Assembly: GCA_905478295.1 (NCBI GenBank)
Contig: CAJQHZ010000020.1
Span: 62,001 to 126,000 of the forward strand
DNA from: an uncultured Flavobacteriales bacterium
GTDB lineage: Bacteria; Bacteroidota; Bacteroidia; Flavobacteriales; Schleiferiaceae
DNA: 64,000 nucleotides
Direction of reading: 5' to 3'
Part shown: positions 1 through 8,766 of the stretch, piece after piece
Numbering within the stretch: position 1 is the first letter of the stretch
Layout of the letters: the number at the start of each line of letters is the position of its first letter
The notes under the pieces: generated by a model
The model's input: the letters and a program-made list of their open reading frames with translations, nothing else
Databases searched by the model: none
What the model was told of the DNA's origin: nothing
Made by a program: the position numbers and the translations under genes

Positions 1-57
1 GATGCTTTTGAATTGCGTTTAAACGGATTTTCCAGCACCATGGTTTCCTTTGAATAA
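1..57 (+). CDS. 3' end of an unidentified gene
   Basis: An open frame enters from the left edge and stops with TAA at 55-57, giving an 18-residue C-terminus that ends in SSTMVSFE. It is too short to assign to a family. It reads on the plus strand, 29 bases ahead of the next gene, so the two could share a transcript. It could also be a chance open frame, because no start is visible. Confidence 0.4.
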   Translation, partial: DAFELRLNGFSSTMVSFE

Positions 58-86
58 ACAACCCAGTGAAGAGTATTTTTAATAGA

Positions 87-761
87 ATGAAAAAAACGTA
101 TTACCTCCTGCTAGCCTTATTGGCGTTGAGCCTTTTAGGATACAGCCAATCGAAAACGACATTCTTACCGGAGCCGGGAGAAGGTTTTTCGTTCAACTCA
201 GGTTTACTTTTGGTGCTCGAAGCACCTGAATCCTTTGAGTCAAACGCCCGTTCGAACAGTCAGTCGTTTCAATTGATGCGTGATCACGTGATCGGTCTAA
301 GCCATTTTTCTGTCGCCTACGGATTGGGTTATAGCGCACAGTTTTATCATGGAAATTTGCGCATTGATGTGGCTGAAGATGGAACACAGACACTAGTAGA
401 TTTAACCGGGCACGATTTTATTTCCAATCGCTTTGCTACAGAATATGTGGACGCTGCCCTAGAGCTGCGCTACAGAGGTAAAGTCAATCGTAAGGGCCGG
501 TACAATAGATTGTACATCGGAGGCTGCTTTGGGTACCGTACTGATGCGTATTCGTATTATAAAGACGCTGTTTATCAGGTCAAATACTACCAGATCGCCG
601 GCTTTAATCCATTCCGATATGGAGTGCATGTCAAAGCAGGTAGGGGCCCTGTAAATGCCTATGTATATTATGGCTTGAGTTCGATTGTCGTTGATGGCCC
701 AATGCTACCGGAATGGTCAGAAGCTCGTCCATTAAGTGTAGGATTGAGTGTAACGCTCTAA
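87..761 (+). CDS. secreted or outer-membrane protein of unknown function
   Basis: The 224-residue product starts with a clear signal peptide (MKKTYYLLLALLALSLLGYSQ), so it should leave the cytoplasm. The rest is rich in aromatic residues, Gly and short alternating stretches such as YGLGYSAQFYHGNL, as in small outer-membrane beta-barrels, and it ends in SVGLSVTL, a barrel-like last strand. A GTG at 66 would add seven residues before the signal peptide, so the ATG at 87 is preferred. TATTTTTA lies just upstream, one base off the TAnnTTTG promoter consensus. It converges on the DUF2480 gene with one base between the stop codons. I do not recognise the family; a barrel is inference from composition. 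Confidence 0.75.
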   Translation: MKKTYYLLLALLALSLLGYSQSKTTFLPEPGEGFSFNSGLLLVLEAPESFESNARSNSQSFQLMRDHVIGLSHFSVAYGLGYSAQFYHGNLRIDVAEDGTQTLVDLTGHDFISNRFATEYVDAALELRYRGKVNRKGRYNRLYIGGCFGYRTDAYSYYKDAVYQVKYYQIAGFNPFRYGVHVKAGRGPVNAYVYYGLSSIVVDGPMLPEWSEARPLSVGLSVTL

Positions 762-762
762 A

Positions 763-1266
763 TTACTTTAGGGGTACGGCCGAACAGGCCTCACCATAGC
801 TAATTTTTTTTGCCACGGGTTTTAAATACTGGGTCGCAACAACGTAGGCATCTTTCGGAATGCGCTTATCGCCGCAACCTTTAATGATAACGGGTTTTCC
901 TGAGTATTCCTGCCAATCGTGATGCATCATACGTTCCCGAAAGAAGGCACTGTAGAATCCTGCTTCGTTTTCTGACCATATGCAAGTAAGACCTGCGTCA
1001 CTGCACTTACTGGCGACCAAAAGCGGCGCCCAAGCTGGAAGTATAGCATCTGTACTGCAATGGAGGTGTATTACAGCACCTTCATATATCGTAAAATCAG
1101 TGCTTTTCAGTGCATTTCGAAATTCGGTTTCACGCAGAATAAAGCCTTGCTCGAGCCATTGGCTCAGGTCTAAGGATTGCACCTTCTTAGGGAGAAAATC
1201 TTCCAAATTGAAGGTGATCAGCGGACTAGCTGCTACTTTATTTACAATGGTACCGTCATTCATCAT
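763..1266 (-). CDS. DUF2480 family protein
   Basis: This 167-residue soluble protein matches the DUF2480 family of Bacteroidota as I remember it: an N-terminal IVNKVAASPLITFNLEDF segment, then a long alpha/beta region and a C-terminus with VIIKGCGDKRIP. No function is established for the family. Its start codon directly abuts the stop codon of the HMG-CoA synthase gene, so it should be co-transcribed and probably translationally coupled to it. There is no signal peptide or membrane segment, so it is probably cytoplasmic. The family call comes from overall resemblance only. Confidence 0.75.
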   Translation of the reverse strand: MMNDGTIVNKVAASPLITFNLEDFLPKKVQSLDLSQWLEQGFILRETEFRNALKSTDFTIYEGAVIHLHCSTDAILPAWAPLLVASKCSDAGLTCIWSENEAGFYSAFFRERMMHHDWQEYSGKPVIIKGCGDKRIPKDAYVVATQYLKPVAKKISYGEACSAVPLK

Positions 1267-2709
1267 TTAGGCCGTAAAGGTATAATCTCTAAAGTATTCC
1301 TGATTCTCTTCAGTCCGCAATCCTGTAAATGTAAATCCTGATTTCTCAGGAGAAAGAGGAGCAGTGAGTCGCTCGTTATGCCAAAGCTCGTAAGTTTTAA
1401 AGTCTACTGGAGAGCGGTTTTCAAGTGCACTAAACAGATCTAATGAGCCCACTTTAGCCCAACCTGCTTCCACGGTGCCCTGGAATACTTTCGCTTTTGA
1501 ACCGGAACCGTATCCCATGAAGCCGATGGTATTTCCCTCGATGGCTTCTCCTTTATCTGCAGCATCGCAAAGCGTGCTTAAGAGCCCCATGAAAATGGAG
1601 GCGGTGTACATATTACCAATCAAGCTCGAAGCACGCTCGGCCGGAGCTAATGCCTTCGCCACATAGGCACGATAATAGTCCGATTTACTGAAGGCGCGCA
1701 CCCACTCTTTCGCTTCGCCTTTATCTGCAGGTTTATCGCTACCCATCACCGCAACTACATCCTGCCACTTACCGTTGGCTTGCATCCAGTCCAAGTAAAA
1801 ATTCACCAGCATGCGTCTGCCTTGGAAAGCATAGGGCAGGTGCATGACCACTTTATCCCAATCTAAGGCAGGATTGATTTTTACCTTCGTTCCGAAATGT
1901 TCCAATGCTTCGCTAATGCGGCTGACGTAGGCAAAGTTACTGTATTGACCATCAAAGACCGGCTCTTCAACGTAACTGCGGAGCATGCGATTACCGCCCC
2001 AAAAGCCTTCAGCTTGGGTAACCTTTACTTCCGCATCTTCCATAGAAAGCTGCTGGCCCAAGAGTGCTGCTGCTTCTACGAGTAATTCCGCTTTAGTATG
2101 GGTTCTGCGGGGTTTGAAAAAATCGCGTTCCCCTTTTGTAGCTACGCCTATTTCATCTCCTAACGAGACGATGGATGGATTCACGGAAACCACAAGCGCA
2201 ACTGCGCCTGCACCTTGGGTATACTCACCAGTAGAGCCTAGGTTGTATTTCGCTAAATCGGAAGCGACAATAATGGCTTTTTTCTCGGGATTTTGACGCA
2301 CAAATAAGCAGGCGTTTTCTAAAGCATCGACAGCACCGATACAAGCAAAAGTCATGTCAACTGCATCAACATTGCGCAAGCAATTTGCGCCATGCCCACC
2401 TGTCAGTTGTTGCTCAACTAAATCTAAGATATACGTTGCAGTAGGTTTCGCACTATCTAGAGCACTTTCAGTGCCTAGGTAAAGACGTCCAACGGTGCTG
2501 GGGTCTAATGGCTCAGTAGTAAATAGATTGAGTACCGCGTTGGCTCCCATCGTTGCCGCATCCTCATCAACGTCGGGGAAAGACATTGAGGTCAAACCGA
2601 GACCTTTATTGAGTTTAGCGTATTCTATATTTCGCGCCTCTGCCAGCGATTCAATAGGCAAGTACTGCTGAGGTACGTAATAGGCGAGGGCGTCGATTCC
2701 AATCTTCAT
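1267..2709 (-). CDS. hydroxymethylglutaryl-CoA synthase family protein
   Basis: This 480-residue thiolase-fold enzyme probably condenses acetyl-CoA with acetoacetyl-CoA to HMG-CoA, the entry to the mevalonate route of isoprenoid synthesis. It has the family opening (IGIDALAYYVP), the GTESALDSAKP segment near residues 79-89, and the acylated cysteine in DMTFACIGA (Cys123). A GSGSKAKVF segment near residue 405 fits the CoA-binding end of the fold. It lies downstream of the suf operon after a 135-base gap, with the DUF2480 gene abutting its 3' end. That gap contains two copies of ATTAACGA 12 bases apart (2769-2776, 2781-2788), of no known meaning. Members of this family also act on other acyl-CoAs; mevalonate synthesis is the likeliest role. 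Confidence 0.88.
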   Translation of the reverse strand: MKIGIDALAYYVPQQYLPIESLAEARNIEYAKLNKGLGLTSMSFPDVDEDAATMGANAVLNLFTTEPLDPSTVGRLYLGTESALDSAKPTATYILDLVEQQLTGGHGANCLRNVDAVDMTFACIGAVDALENACLFVRQNPEKKAIIVASDLAKYNLGSTGEYTQGAGAVALVVSVNPSIVSLGDEIGVATKGERDFFKPRRTHTKAELLVEAAALLGQQLSMEDAEVKVTQAEGFWGGNRMLRSYVEEPVFDGQYSNFAYVSRISEALEHFGTKVKINPALDWDKVVMHLPYAFQGRRMLVNFYLDWMQANGKWQDVVAVMGSDKPADKGEAKEWVRAFSKSDYYRAYVAKALAPAERASSLIGNMYTASIFMGLLSTLCDAADKGEAIEGNTIGFMGYGSGSKAKVFQGTVEAGWAKVGSLDLFSALENRSPVDFKTYELWHNERLTAPLSPEKSGFTFTGLRTEENQEYFRDYTFTA

Positions 2710-2844
2710 TTTGGCGGGTATTTATAAATCACAAAAAATCACTCAATTCTTTGAGGAACGAGCGGCTAATTAACGAAGACATTAACGATTTTGTGATGGT
2801 TTGGTTCGTCTTTTAGGAAAATCTTAAAAAGTGAGCGAAACGGA

Positions 2845-3177
2845 CTAAAGAATACCTAGTTCGAGCTTTGCTTCTTCACTCATCATGCTTTTATCCCAAG
2901 GTGGATCAAAAGTGAGTTCTACCTCCACCTCACGCACGTTATCGAGAGCACGGGATTTTTCTTTCACTTCTTGAGGCATACTTTCAGCCACTGGGCAGTT
3001 TGGCGAAGTAAGGGTCATTAGAATATGGACATCACGCTCCGTACTTACTTTCACGTCATAGATTAATCCGAGCTGATAAATATCCACAGGGATTTCAGGA
3101 TCGAAAATGTTACACAAGACACCAACGACTTCTTCGCCAACGGCTTGCATTTCTTGATGGCTTAATTCTTCACTCAT
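2845..3177 (-). CDS. DUF59 / MIP18-type Fe-S assembly protein (SufT-like)
   Basis: The 110-residue protein has the DUF59 fold signature: an acidic start, CNIFDPEIPVDIYQLGLIYD, and the LTSPNCPVAESMP loop with its conserved cysteine. Family members (SufT, MIP18/CIA2) help deliver Fe-S clusters to target proteins. It is the last gene of the suf operon here, four bases after sufE, which supports a carrier or maturation role. It has no membrane segment and should be cytoplasmic. The exact client proteins cannot be read from sequence. Confidence 0.9.
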   Translation of the reverse strand: MSEELSHQEMQAVGEEVVGVLCNIFDPEIPVDIYQLGLIYDVKVSTERDVHILMTLTSPNCPVAESMPQEVKEKSRALDNVREVEVELTFDPPWDKSMMSEEAKLELGIL

Positions 3178-3181
3178 ACGT

Positions 3182-3604
3182 TTAGTTTGCGCTGGAAAAG
3201 GCCAACGCGTAGAATTTCATTTGTTTTATCATGCTCATCAATCCGTTGGCACGTGTTGGGCTGAGGTGATCCTTAAGCCCAATTTCCTCCAAGAAGCTAA
3301 GATCCGCTGCTGCAACTTCCGTTGACGGTTGATTGTCAAACACATCGATTAACATTGCAACGATACCTTTTGCTATAATGGCGTCTGCATCGGCAAAAAA
3401 ACGAACATATTCGCCTTTTTTTTCTGCTTTGAGCCAAACCTTGCTTTGGCAGCCTTGTACTAAAAGATCATCGTTTTTATCGACCGCATCAAGCACGGGC
3501 ATGGCTTTACCCATTTCGATGATGTGGTTGTATTTATCCATCCATTCGTCGAAGAATTCGAATTCTTCGATAAGTACGGCTTGTTTTTCAGCAATAGTAG
3601 ACAT
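3182..3604 (-). CDS. sufE: SufE cysteine desulfuration protein
   Basis: SufE accepts persulfide sulfur from SufS and passes it to the SufBCD scaffold. The 140-residue length fits the family. The sulfur-accepting cysteine is visible in LLVQGCQSKVW (Cys52), followed by the typical KGIVAMLIDVF and GLKDHLSPTRANGL segments. It sits between sufS (six bases upstream) and the DUF59 gene, within the single minus-strand suf operon. Confidence 0.95.
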   Translation of the reverse strand: MSTIAEKQAVLIEEFEFFDEWMDKYNHIIEMGKAMPVLDAVDKNDDLLVQGCQSKVWLKAEKKGEYVRFFADADAIIAKGIVAMLIDVFDNQPSTEVAAADLSFLEEIGLKDHLSPTRANGLMSMIKQMKFYALAFSSAN

Positions 3605-3610
3605 AGTGAC

Positions 3611-4828
3611 TTATCGTAGCATGGTTACGGCGCGTTCGAGCGCTACCTTGAATAGATCGATTTCTTCAATGGTATTGTACATCGCAAAGCTTGCGCGAGC
3701 GGTCCCCGCGATGCAGAATTGGTCCATAATGGGTTGCGTACAATGCTGTCCAGTGCGCACCGCAACTCCCTGCTGGTCGAGTAGTACACCTAAATCGTAC
3801 GGATGGGTACCTTCAACTAGAAAGCTGATCACGCTAGCCTTCTTTTCAGCCGTTCCGATGATTCTAAAACCGTCAATGGTCGACAAAGTTGTTGTGGCAT
3901 AATCTAAAAGCGCAGCTTCATGGGTTGCAATAGCCTCGATTCCTACCGAATTGATATATTCTAAAGCTGCACCGAATCCGATGATGCCTTCAACGTGCGG
4001 GGTACCTGCTTCAAATTTATGTGGGATATCCGCGTAGGTGCTTTTCTCCATGGTCACCGTAGCAATCATTTCGCCACCGCCTTGGTAAGGAGGCAGTACC
4101 TCTAAATGTTCCCGTTTTCCATACAAAACACCCAAACCAGTGGGCCCGTACATTTTGTGTGAGGATAATGTAAAGAAGTCAACATCCCAATCCTGTACAT
4201 CCACTAGCGCATGAGGGCCACTTTGTGCACCATCAACCAGGGTCCATGCGCCGACCGCTTTTGCGCGACTTAAAATAGTTTTGACCGGATTAATGGTTCC
4301 AAGGGCGTTTGAAATGTGGTTGAACGCGACCATCGCAGTGTTTTCATCGACTAATACCTCCAAAGTGGAAAGATCCAATTCGCCTTTGTCGTTCATCGGT
4401 ATGTATCGCAATGCCGCTCCTGTTCGTTCGCAAAGCATTTGCCAAGGCACAATATTGCTGTGATGTTCCAACGCTGTAATGACTACATTTTGTTGCGGTT
4501 GTAGTAATGCCCCCATGCCGAAGGCAACAGTGTTAATGCTGTCCGTGATGCCACGAGTGAAAATGATTTCAGCGACTTCTCGGGCATTAATGTGTGCACA
4601 AACAGCAGAACGAACAGCCTCCATGGCATCCGTTGAGCGTTGGCTTAAAGTATGCACACCACGATGCACATTCGCATTATCCTTTGTGTAGAGGTGGGTA
4701 ATGGCTTCAATTACTGCGAGCGGTTTCTGTGCGGTAGCAGCGTTGTCTAGGTATACGAGCGGTCGACCATGTATCTGCTGGTGCAGTATGGGAAATTGCT
4801 TTCGTATCGCTTGGACGTCGTAGCTCAT
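3611..4828 (-). CDS. sufS: SufS cysteine desulfurase
   Basis: This PLP enzyme takes sulfur from cysteine, forming alanine and an enzyme persulfide for Fe-S assembly. The 405 residues are the usual length of a group II desulfurase. The PLP lysine is in SSHKMYGPTG (Lys225), the EHHSN segment near 121 lies in the cofactor pocket, and the catalytic cysteine is in RTGQHC (Cys363) on the short loop typical of SufS rather than IscS. Its start codon overlaps the sufD stop by one base (TAATG), and sufE follows, its expected partner. Confidence 0.96.
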   Translation of the reverse strand: MSYDVQAIRKQFPILHQQIHGRPLVYLDNAATAQKPLAVIEAITHLYTKDNANVHRGVHTLSQRSTDAMEAVRSAVCAHINAREVAEIIFTRGITDSINTVAFGMGALLQPQQNVVITALEHHSNIVPWQMLCERTGAALRYIPMNDKGELDLSTLEVLVDENTAMVAFNHISNALGTINPVKTILSRAKAVGAWTLVDGAQSGPHALVDVQDWDVDFFTLSSHKMYGPTGLGVLYGKREHLEVLPPYQGGGEMIATVTMEKSTYADIPHKFEAGTPHVEGIIGFGAALEYINSVGIEAIATHEAALLDYATTTLSTIDGFRIIGTAEKKASVISFLVEGTHPYDLGVLLDQQGVAVRTGQHCTQPIMDQFCIAGTARASFAMYNTIEEIDLFKVALERAVTMLR

Positions 4829-6147
4829 TACAGGGTAAATTCTAAGTTAATCCCTAGCTTCTCAGCGATGACGCTATTCAATCGCTTTTCAAGCTGCGGA
4901 ATTTTAACATATTCTAATGCATCCGCTGCAAAAGCATAAGTCATTAAACCTTCAGCTTCGCGTTTTGGAATTCCTCTTGAGCGTAGGTAGAAAAGAGCAT
5001 TGCGGTCCAATTGGCCCACAGTACAACCATGCGAACAACGCACATCGTCTGCAAAAATCTCTAATTGAGGCTTCGTATCTACTTTCGCTTTATCACTCAA
5101 CAAAATATTGTCATTTTGTTGGAAAGCGTTCGTTTTCTGTGCCTTTTGGCGGACCATCACTTTTCCATTGAAAATTCCGTGGCTCTTACCGAGGTAGATT
5201 CCTTTGTATAGCTCTCTGCTGTAACAGTTCGGCTCTTGGTGATCTACAAGTGTATGGTGATCTACTGTTTGGCCATCAGCGATAATAGTAATGCCGTCCA
5301 TATGGCTTTCTGCACGTTCTCCAGCGGAATAAAAGTGCAGGTTATTGCGGACCAATTTTCCGCCAAAAGTATAGGTGCCTACATGCACGTTGCTTTGTTC
5401 TTTTTGGACCACATGGGTATTATCCACCAACGTAGCCGCATCAGCATCATTCTGCACTTTGTAATAGCTCACGCGCGCATCACGAGCTGCAAAAACTTCG
5501 CTTACAAAATTGGTAAAGCTTGGCTGACCGCCAATGTTTTGATGGCGTTCTACTAGTTGTACCTCCGCATTCTGTTCCGCAATGATTAAATTACGAACCT
5601 GTGAAAATGCAGGTCCGTTTTCATTTGTCGTGAGGTAAAGAATTTCGATAGGCTTATCGACGGTTTGATTTGCCTTCACTCTTATGAATGCGCCATCGTC
5701 AGCGAAAGCAGTATTTAGATCAACAAACGTATCGCCTTTTGGCGCTCCCTTGCCCAAATACTCCGCGATGATGTCCGGGTATTTATTCAGTGCAGCAGCA
5801 AACGTACAAACGTCGAATTCCTGATGCGTGGCGTCGCTTAACCACGAGCTGTATTTTCCGTTGATAAAGACTAATTTATAGGTATCTAAATCGCTCAGTA
5901 AGTACGTTTTGATATCGGCAAACGAGACTGCATCATCACCCTTTAAAAGAATGCGATAGTCGTGCTTTAATACCGGCTTTAGGTTGGTGTATTTCCACTC
6001 TTCGTCACGCGTGGTAGGAAACCCTTGGGCTTCAAAACGGTCCAGCGCTTCCTTACGCAGGTGAACGACGCCGAGATTTCGGCTGCCATTGAGTTGCGGT
6101 TCTGCAACAACAAAAGAGGAGAGTAAATCTTGTGCTAAATCTGTCAT
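4828..6147 (-). CDS. sufD: SufD, Fe-S scaffold subunit
   Basis: SufD forms the SufBC2D complex with SufB and the SufC ATPase, where new Fe-S clusters are built. The 439 residues carry the beta-helix core shared with SufB (TVDHHTLVDH, KSHGIFNGKVMVRQKAQ) and the C-terminal segment DVRCSHGCTVGQLD with its conserved histidine and cysteines, followed by LRSRGIPKREAEGLM. The start overlaps the end of sufC by four bases, and sufS follows with a one-base overlap, so these genes are coupled. Confidence 0.95.
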   Translation of the reverse strand: MTDLAQDLLSSFVVAEPQLNGSRNLGVVHLRKEALDRFEAQGFPTTRDEEWKYTNLKPVLKHDYRILLKGDDAVSFADIKTYLLSDLDTYKLVFINGKYSSWLSDATHQEFDVCTFAAALNKYPDIIAEYLGKGAPKGDTFVDLNTAFADDGAFIRVKANQTVDKPIEILYLTTNENGPAFSQVRNLIIAEQNAEVQLVERHQNIGGQPSFTNFVSEVFAARDARVSYYKVQNDADAATLVDNTHVVQKEQSNVHVGTYTFGGKLVRNNLHFYSAGERAESHMDGITIIADGQTVDHHTLVDHQEPNCYSRELYKGIYLGKSHGIFNGKVMVRQKAQKTNAFQQNDNILLSDKAKVDTKPQLEIFADDVRCSHGCTVGQLDRNALFYLRSRGIPKREAEGLMTYAFAADALEYVKIPQLEKRLNSVIAEKLGINLEFTL

Positions 6148-6893
6148 GCGTTTTCTGCCTTGATCCAGTCGTATCCTTTCTCTTCCAACTCATGTGCCAA
6201 TTCTGGCCCGCCGCTTTTTACAATTCTACCGTTGAACAAAACGTGCACGAAATCGGGTTTGATGTAGTCCAAAAGACGCTGGTAGTGTGTAATGACGACA
6301 ACGGCATTATCTGCAGAACGAAGCTTATTCACGCCTCCTGCAACAATGCGCAGGGCATCAATATCTAAGCCAGAATCGGTTTCATCAAGTATCGCCAATT
6401 TCGGTTCCAGCATCGCCATTTGGAAAATCTCATTGCGCTTTTTCTCTCCACCAGAAAACCCTTCGTTTAAGCTGCGGCTGAGGTAGCTTTTATCCATCTC
6501 CAATAGCGCTGTCTTTTCGCGCATTTTTGCGAGCATCTCGCGCGCTTCCATGGGCTCTTCGCCACGTCCTTTGCGGCTTTCATTGATAGCAGTCTTAATG
6601 AAGTTACTTACAGTGACCCCAGGTATTTCCACCGGGTACTGAAAGCTTAAGAAGATGCCTTTATGGGCACGCTCTTCAGGATCTAAATCCATAAGGTTTT
6701 CGCCTTCAAAGTCGATGCTTCCGCCGGTTACTTGATAATCTTCGCGACCTGCGATTACGCTGGAAAGTGTCGATTTACCTGAACCATTAGGGCCCATAAT
6801 CGCATGGATTTCACCAGGGTTAACTTCTAGGTTGATGCCTTTGAGAATTTCTTTGTCTTCTACCCGGGCTTGGAGGTTGTTAATTTTAATCAT
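6144..6893 (-). CDS. sufC: SufC, ABC-type ATPase of the SUF complex
   Basis: SufC is a soluble ABC ATPase that drives conformational change in SufBD during cluster assembly. The 249-residue protein has Walker A GPNGSGKST (about 34-42), the SufC-type signature FSGGEKKR, and Walker B LAILDETDSGLD with the D/E pair typical of SufC. The usual H-loop is in VVITHYQRLL. It lies three bases after sufB and overlaps sufD by four bases. Confidence 0.96.
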   Translation of the reverse strand: MIKINNLQARVEDKEILKGINLEVNPGEIHAIMGPNGSGKSTLSSVIAGREDYQVTGGSIDFEGENLMDLDPEERAHKGIFLSFQYPVEIPGVTVSNFIKTAINESRKGRGEEPMEAREMLAKMREKTALLEMDKSYLSRSLNEGFSGGEKKRNEIFQMAMLEPKLAILDETDSGLDIDALRIVAGGVNKLRSADNAVVVITHYQRLLDYIKPDFVHVLFNGRIVKSGGPELAHELEEKGYDWIKAENA

Positions 6894-6896
6894 GAT

Positions 6897-8333
6897 TTAT
6901 CCTACGGAGCCTTCTAAAGAGACTTCCAATAGTTTTTGTGCTTCTACGGCAAATTCCATAGGAAGCTGGTTCAATACATCTTTACAATAGCCATTCACGA
7001 TGAGCGCAATAGCTTCTTCTGTGCCAATTCCTCGCTGGTTGCAATAGAATATCTGGTCTTCACCAATCTTCGAAGTTGTCGCTTCGTGCTCGATTTGAGC
7101 AGTGGGATGCTGTGCTTCGATATAGGGGAACGTGTGCGCGCCACATTGATCTCCCATGAGCAGTGAATCACATTGGCTGAAATTTCGTGCATTTTCTGCA
7201 CGCGCACCAACGCGAACTAAACCTCTGTAGCTGTTGTGACTTTTACCTGCGCTAATACCCTTAGAGATGATCGTGCTTTTGGTGTTTTTACCCAAATGAA
7301 ACATTTTCGTTCCGGTATCTGCTTGCTGGTATTTATTAGTAACAGCAACACTGTAGAATTCACCGATACTATTATCTCCTTTCAATATACACGAAGGGTA
7401 CTTCCAGGTCACCGCAGAACCCGTTTCCACCTGCGTCCAGCTGATTTTTGCATTACGCTCGCAAATGCCCCGCTTTGTCACGAAGTTGAAGACGCCACCT
7501 TTTCCTTCAGCGTCGCCCGGATACCAGTTTTGAACGGTACTGTATTTAATTTCTGCATCGTCCATCGCAACGAGCTCGACCACTGCAGCGTGCAATTGGT
7601 TCTCATCGCGCGAAGGTGCAGTACACCCCTCAAGGTAACTCACGTACGAACCTTGATCTGCAATGACCAGTGTACGTTCGAATTGGCCAGTATTCGCCTC
7701 GTTGATGCGGAAATAGGTACTCAGCTCCATGGGGCAGCGTATGCCTTTCGGAATATAACAGAATGACCCATCCGTAAAGACGGCGCTGTTCAGTGCTGCA
7801 TAAAAGTTGTCTCGTTTAGGTACTACAGTTCCAAGGTGCTTGCGGACGAGCTCCGGGTGTTCCTGAATTGCTTCACTCATAGAACAGAAAATGATGCCTT
7901 TTTCAGCAAGCGTTTTCTTAAAAGTGGTAGCAACAGAAACTGAATCTACAACAACATCCATGGCAACGCCAGATAAACGCTTTTGCTCGTCAAGGCTAAT
8001 CCCTAAACGTTCAAACGTTCGTAATAATTCAGGATCTACTTCATCAAGACTGTCTAATTCTTTCTTTTGCTTTGGCGCACTGTAGTAAGAAACCGCCTGA
8101 AAATCTGGTTTAGTGTAAGTAACGTTATGCCATTCAGGCTCTACCATCGCCAACCAACTCTTGTAGGCGTCTAAACGCCAATCCAACATCCATTGGGGTT
8201 CGTTTTTCTTTTCACTGATCAATCGTATGACATCCTCGTTGAGTCCAGGGGGCACGGTATCGCTTTCGATATCTGTGGTGAACCCATACTTGTAGTCGGA
8301 TGCGGTGATTTCATCTAGGATTTCGTCGCTCAT
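6897..8333 (-). CDS. sufB: SufB, Fe-S scaffold subunit
   Basis: SufB is the main scaffold of the SufBC2D complex. The 478-residue length is normal. Recognisable blocks are the GFTTDIESD start, [20 protein letters not shown], the [10 protein letters not shown] cysteine loop, and the C-terminal [16 protein letters not shown] and [12 protein letters not shown] segments that hold the cluster-binding region. It is followed after three bases by sufC and preceded after nine bases by the A-type carrier gene, the usual flavobacterial order. Confidence 0.96.
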   Translation of the reverse strand: MSDEILDEITASDYKYGFTTDIESDTVPPGLNEDVIRLISEKKNEPQWMLDWRLDAYKSWLAMVEPEWHNVTYTKPDFQAVSYYSAPKQKKELDSLDEVDPELLRTFERLGISLDEQKRLSGVAMDVVVDSVSVATTFKKTLAEKGIIFCSMSEAIQEHPELVRKHLGTVVPKRDNFYAALNSAVFTDGSFCYIPKGIRCPMELSTYFRINEANTGQFERTLVIADQGSYVSYLEGCTAPSRDENQLHAAVVELVAMDDAEIKYSTVQNWYPGDAEGKGGVFNFVTKRGICERNAKISWTQVETGSAVTWKYPSCILKGDNSIGEFYSVAVTNKYQQADTGTKMFHLGKNTKSTIISKGISAGKSHNSYRGLVRVGARAENARNFSQCDSLLMGDQCGAHTFPYIEAQHPTAQIEHEATTSKIGEDQIFYCNQRGIGTEEAIALIVNGYCKDVLNQLPMEFAVEAQKLLEVSLEGSVG

Positions 8334-8342
8334 AATAGGGGG

Positions 8343-8672
8343 TTAAACGGCGAAGCTCTCTCCACACCCGCAGGTGCGTGTCGCATTGGGGTTATTAAAA
8401 TTGAATCCATTTCCATTGAGGCCACCACTATATTCTAAAGTGGTACCAATGAGATAAAGGAGTGATTTTTTCTCGACTACGACCTTAACGCCGTTGTCTT
8501 CATAGAGTTCTGCATTTTCGGGCATTTCCGGGGTAAAATCCATTTTATAAGACAGTCCGGAACATCCGCCACTTTCCACGCCTACACTGATGTAGGTCTT
8601 TTCCAATTGCTTGCCTTCCTCCTGCATAAGTGCAGCAAGTTTAGACTTCGCATTATCTGATACTTTTACCAT
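8343..8672 (-). CDS. A-type Fe-S carrier (SufA/IscA/HesB family)
   Basis: This small carrier moves assembled clusters to apo-proteins. With the start at 8672 it has 109 residues and begins MVKVSDNAKSKL, as family members do. The three cluster-binding cysteines are Cys37 (GGCSGL) and the C-terminal CGCG (Cys101 and Cys103). An upstream in-frame start at 8705 would add eleven residues, but the best promoter motif (CAAAGTTA on the plus strand at 8703-8710) would start transcription near 8697, downstream of that codon, so the shorter form is preferred. It is the first gene of the suf operon. Whether to call it sufA, iscA or erpA cannot be settled here. Confidence 0.93.
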   Translation of the reverse strand: MVKVSDNAKSKLAALMQEEGKQLEKTYISVGVESGGCSGLSYKMDFTPEMPENAELYEDNGVKVVVEKKSLLYLIGTTLEYSGGLNGNGFNFNNPNATRTCGCGESFAV

Positions 8673-8702
8673 ATTATTTAGAAACATTCTAAAGATGCGC
8701 GA

Positions 8703-8710
8703 CAAAGTTA
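8703..8710 (-). promoter_or_regulatory. -7 promoter element of the suf operon
   Basis: Read on the minus strand this is TAACTTTG, an exact match to the Bacteroidota -7 consensus TAnnTTTG. It ends 30 bases before the chosen sufA start. No convincing TTG lies at the -33 position, so this rests on one box. Confidence 0.45.
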
Positions 8711-8730
8711 CGTAATACGCGGCTTTTTTC

Positions 8731-8762
8731 TTGTGTTCTCACCAATGAACACAATAACTTTG
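8731..8762 (+). promoter_or_regulatory. thiL promoter (TTG-N21-TAACTTTG)
   Basis: TTG at 8731-8733 and TAACTTTG at 8755-8762 are separated by 21 bases, which matches the -33/-7 promoter of Bacteroidota. The -7 box ends four bases before the thiL ATG at 8767, so transcription should start at or next to the start codon, giving a leaderless mRNA. It is divergent from the suf promoter, about 45 bases away. Confidence 0.6.
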
Positions 8763-8766
8763 CTAC

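Noticed and set aside
7236-7766. 176-residue plus-strand ORF inside sufB
   Set aside because: It is a shadow of sufB on the other strand; sufB has full motifs and normal length. The same applies to the other long antisense frames in suf, ileS, lepA and recJ.
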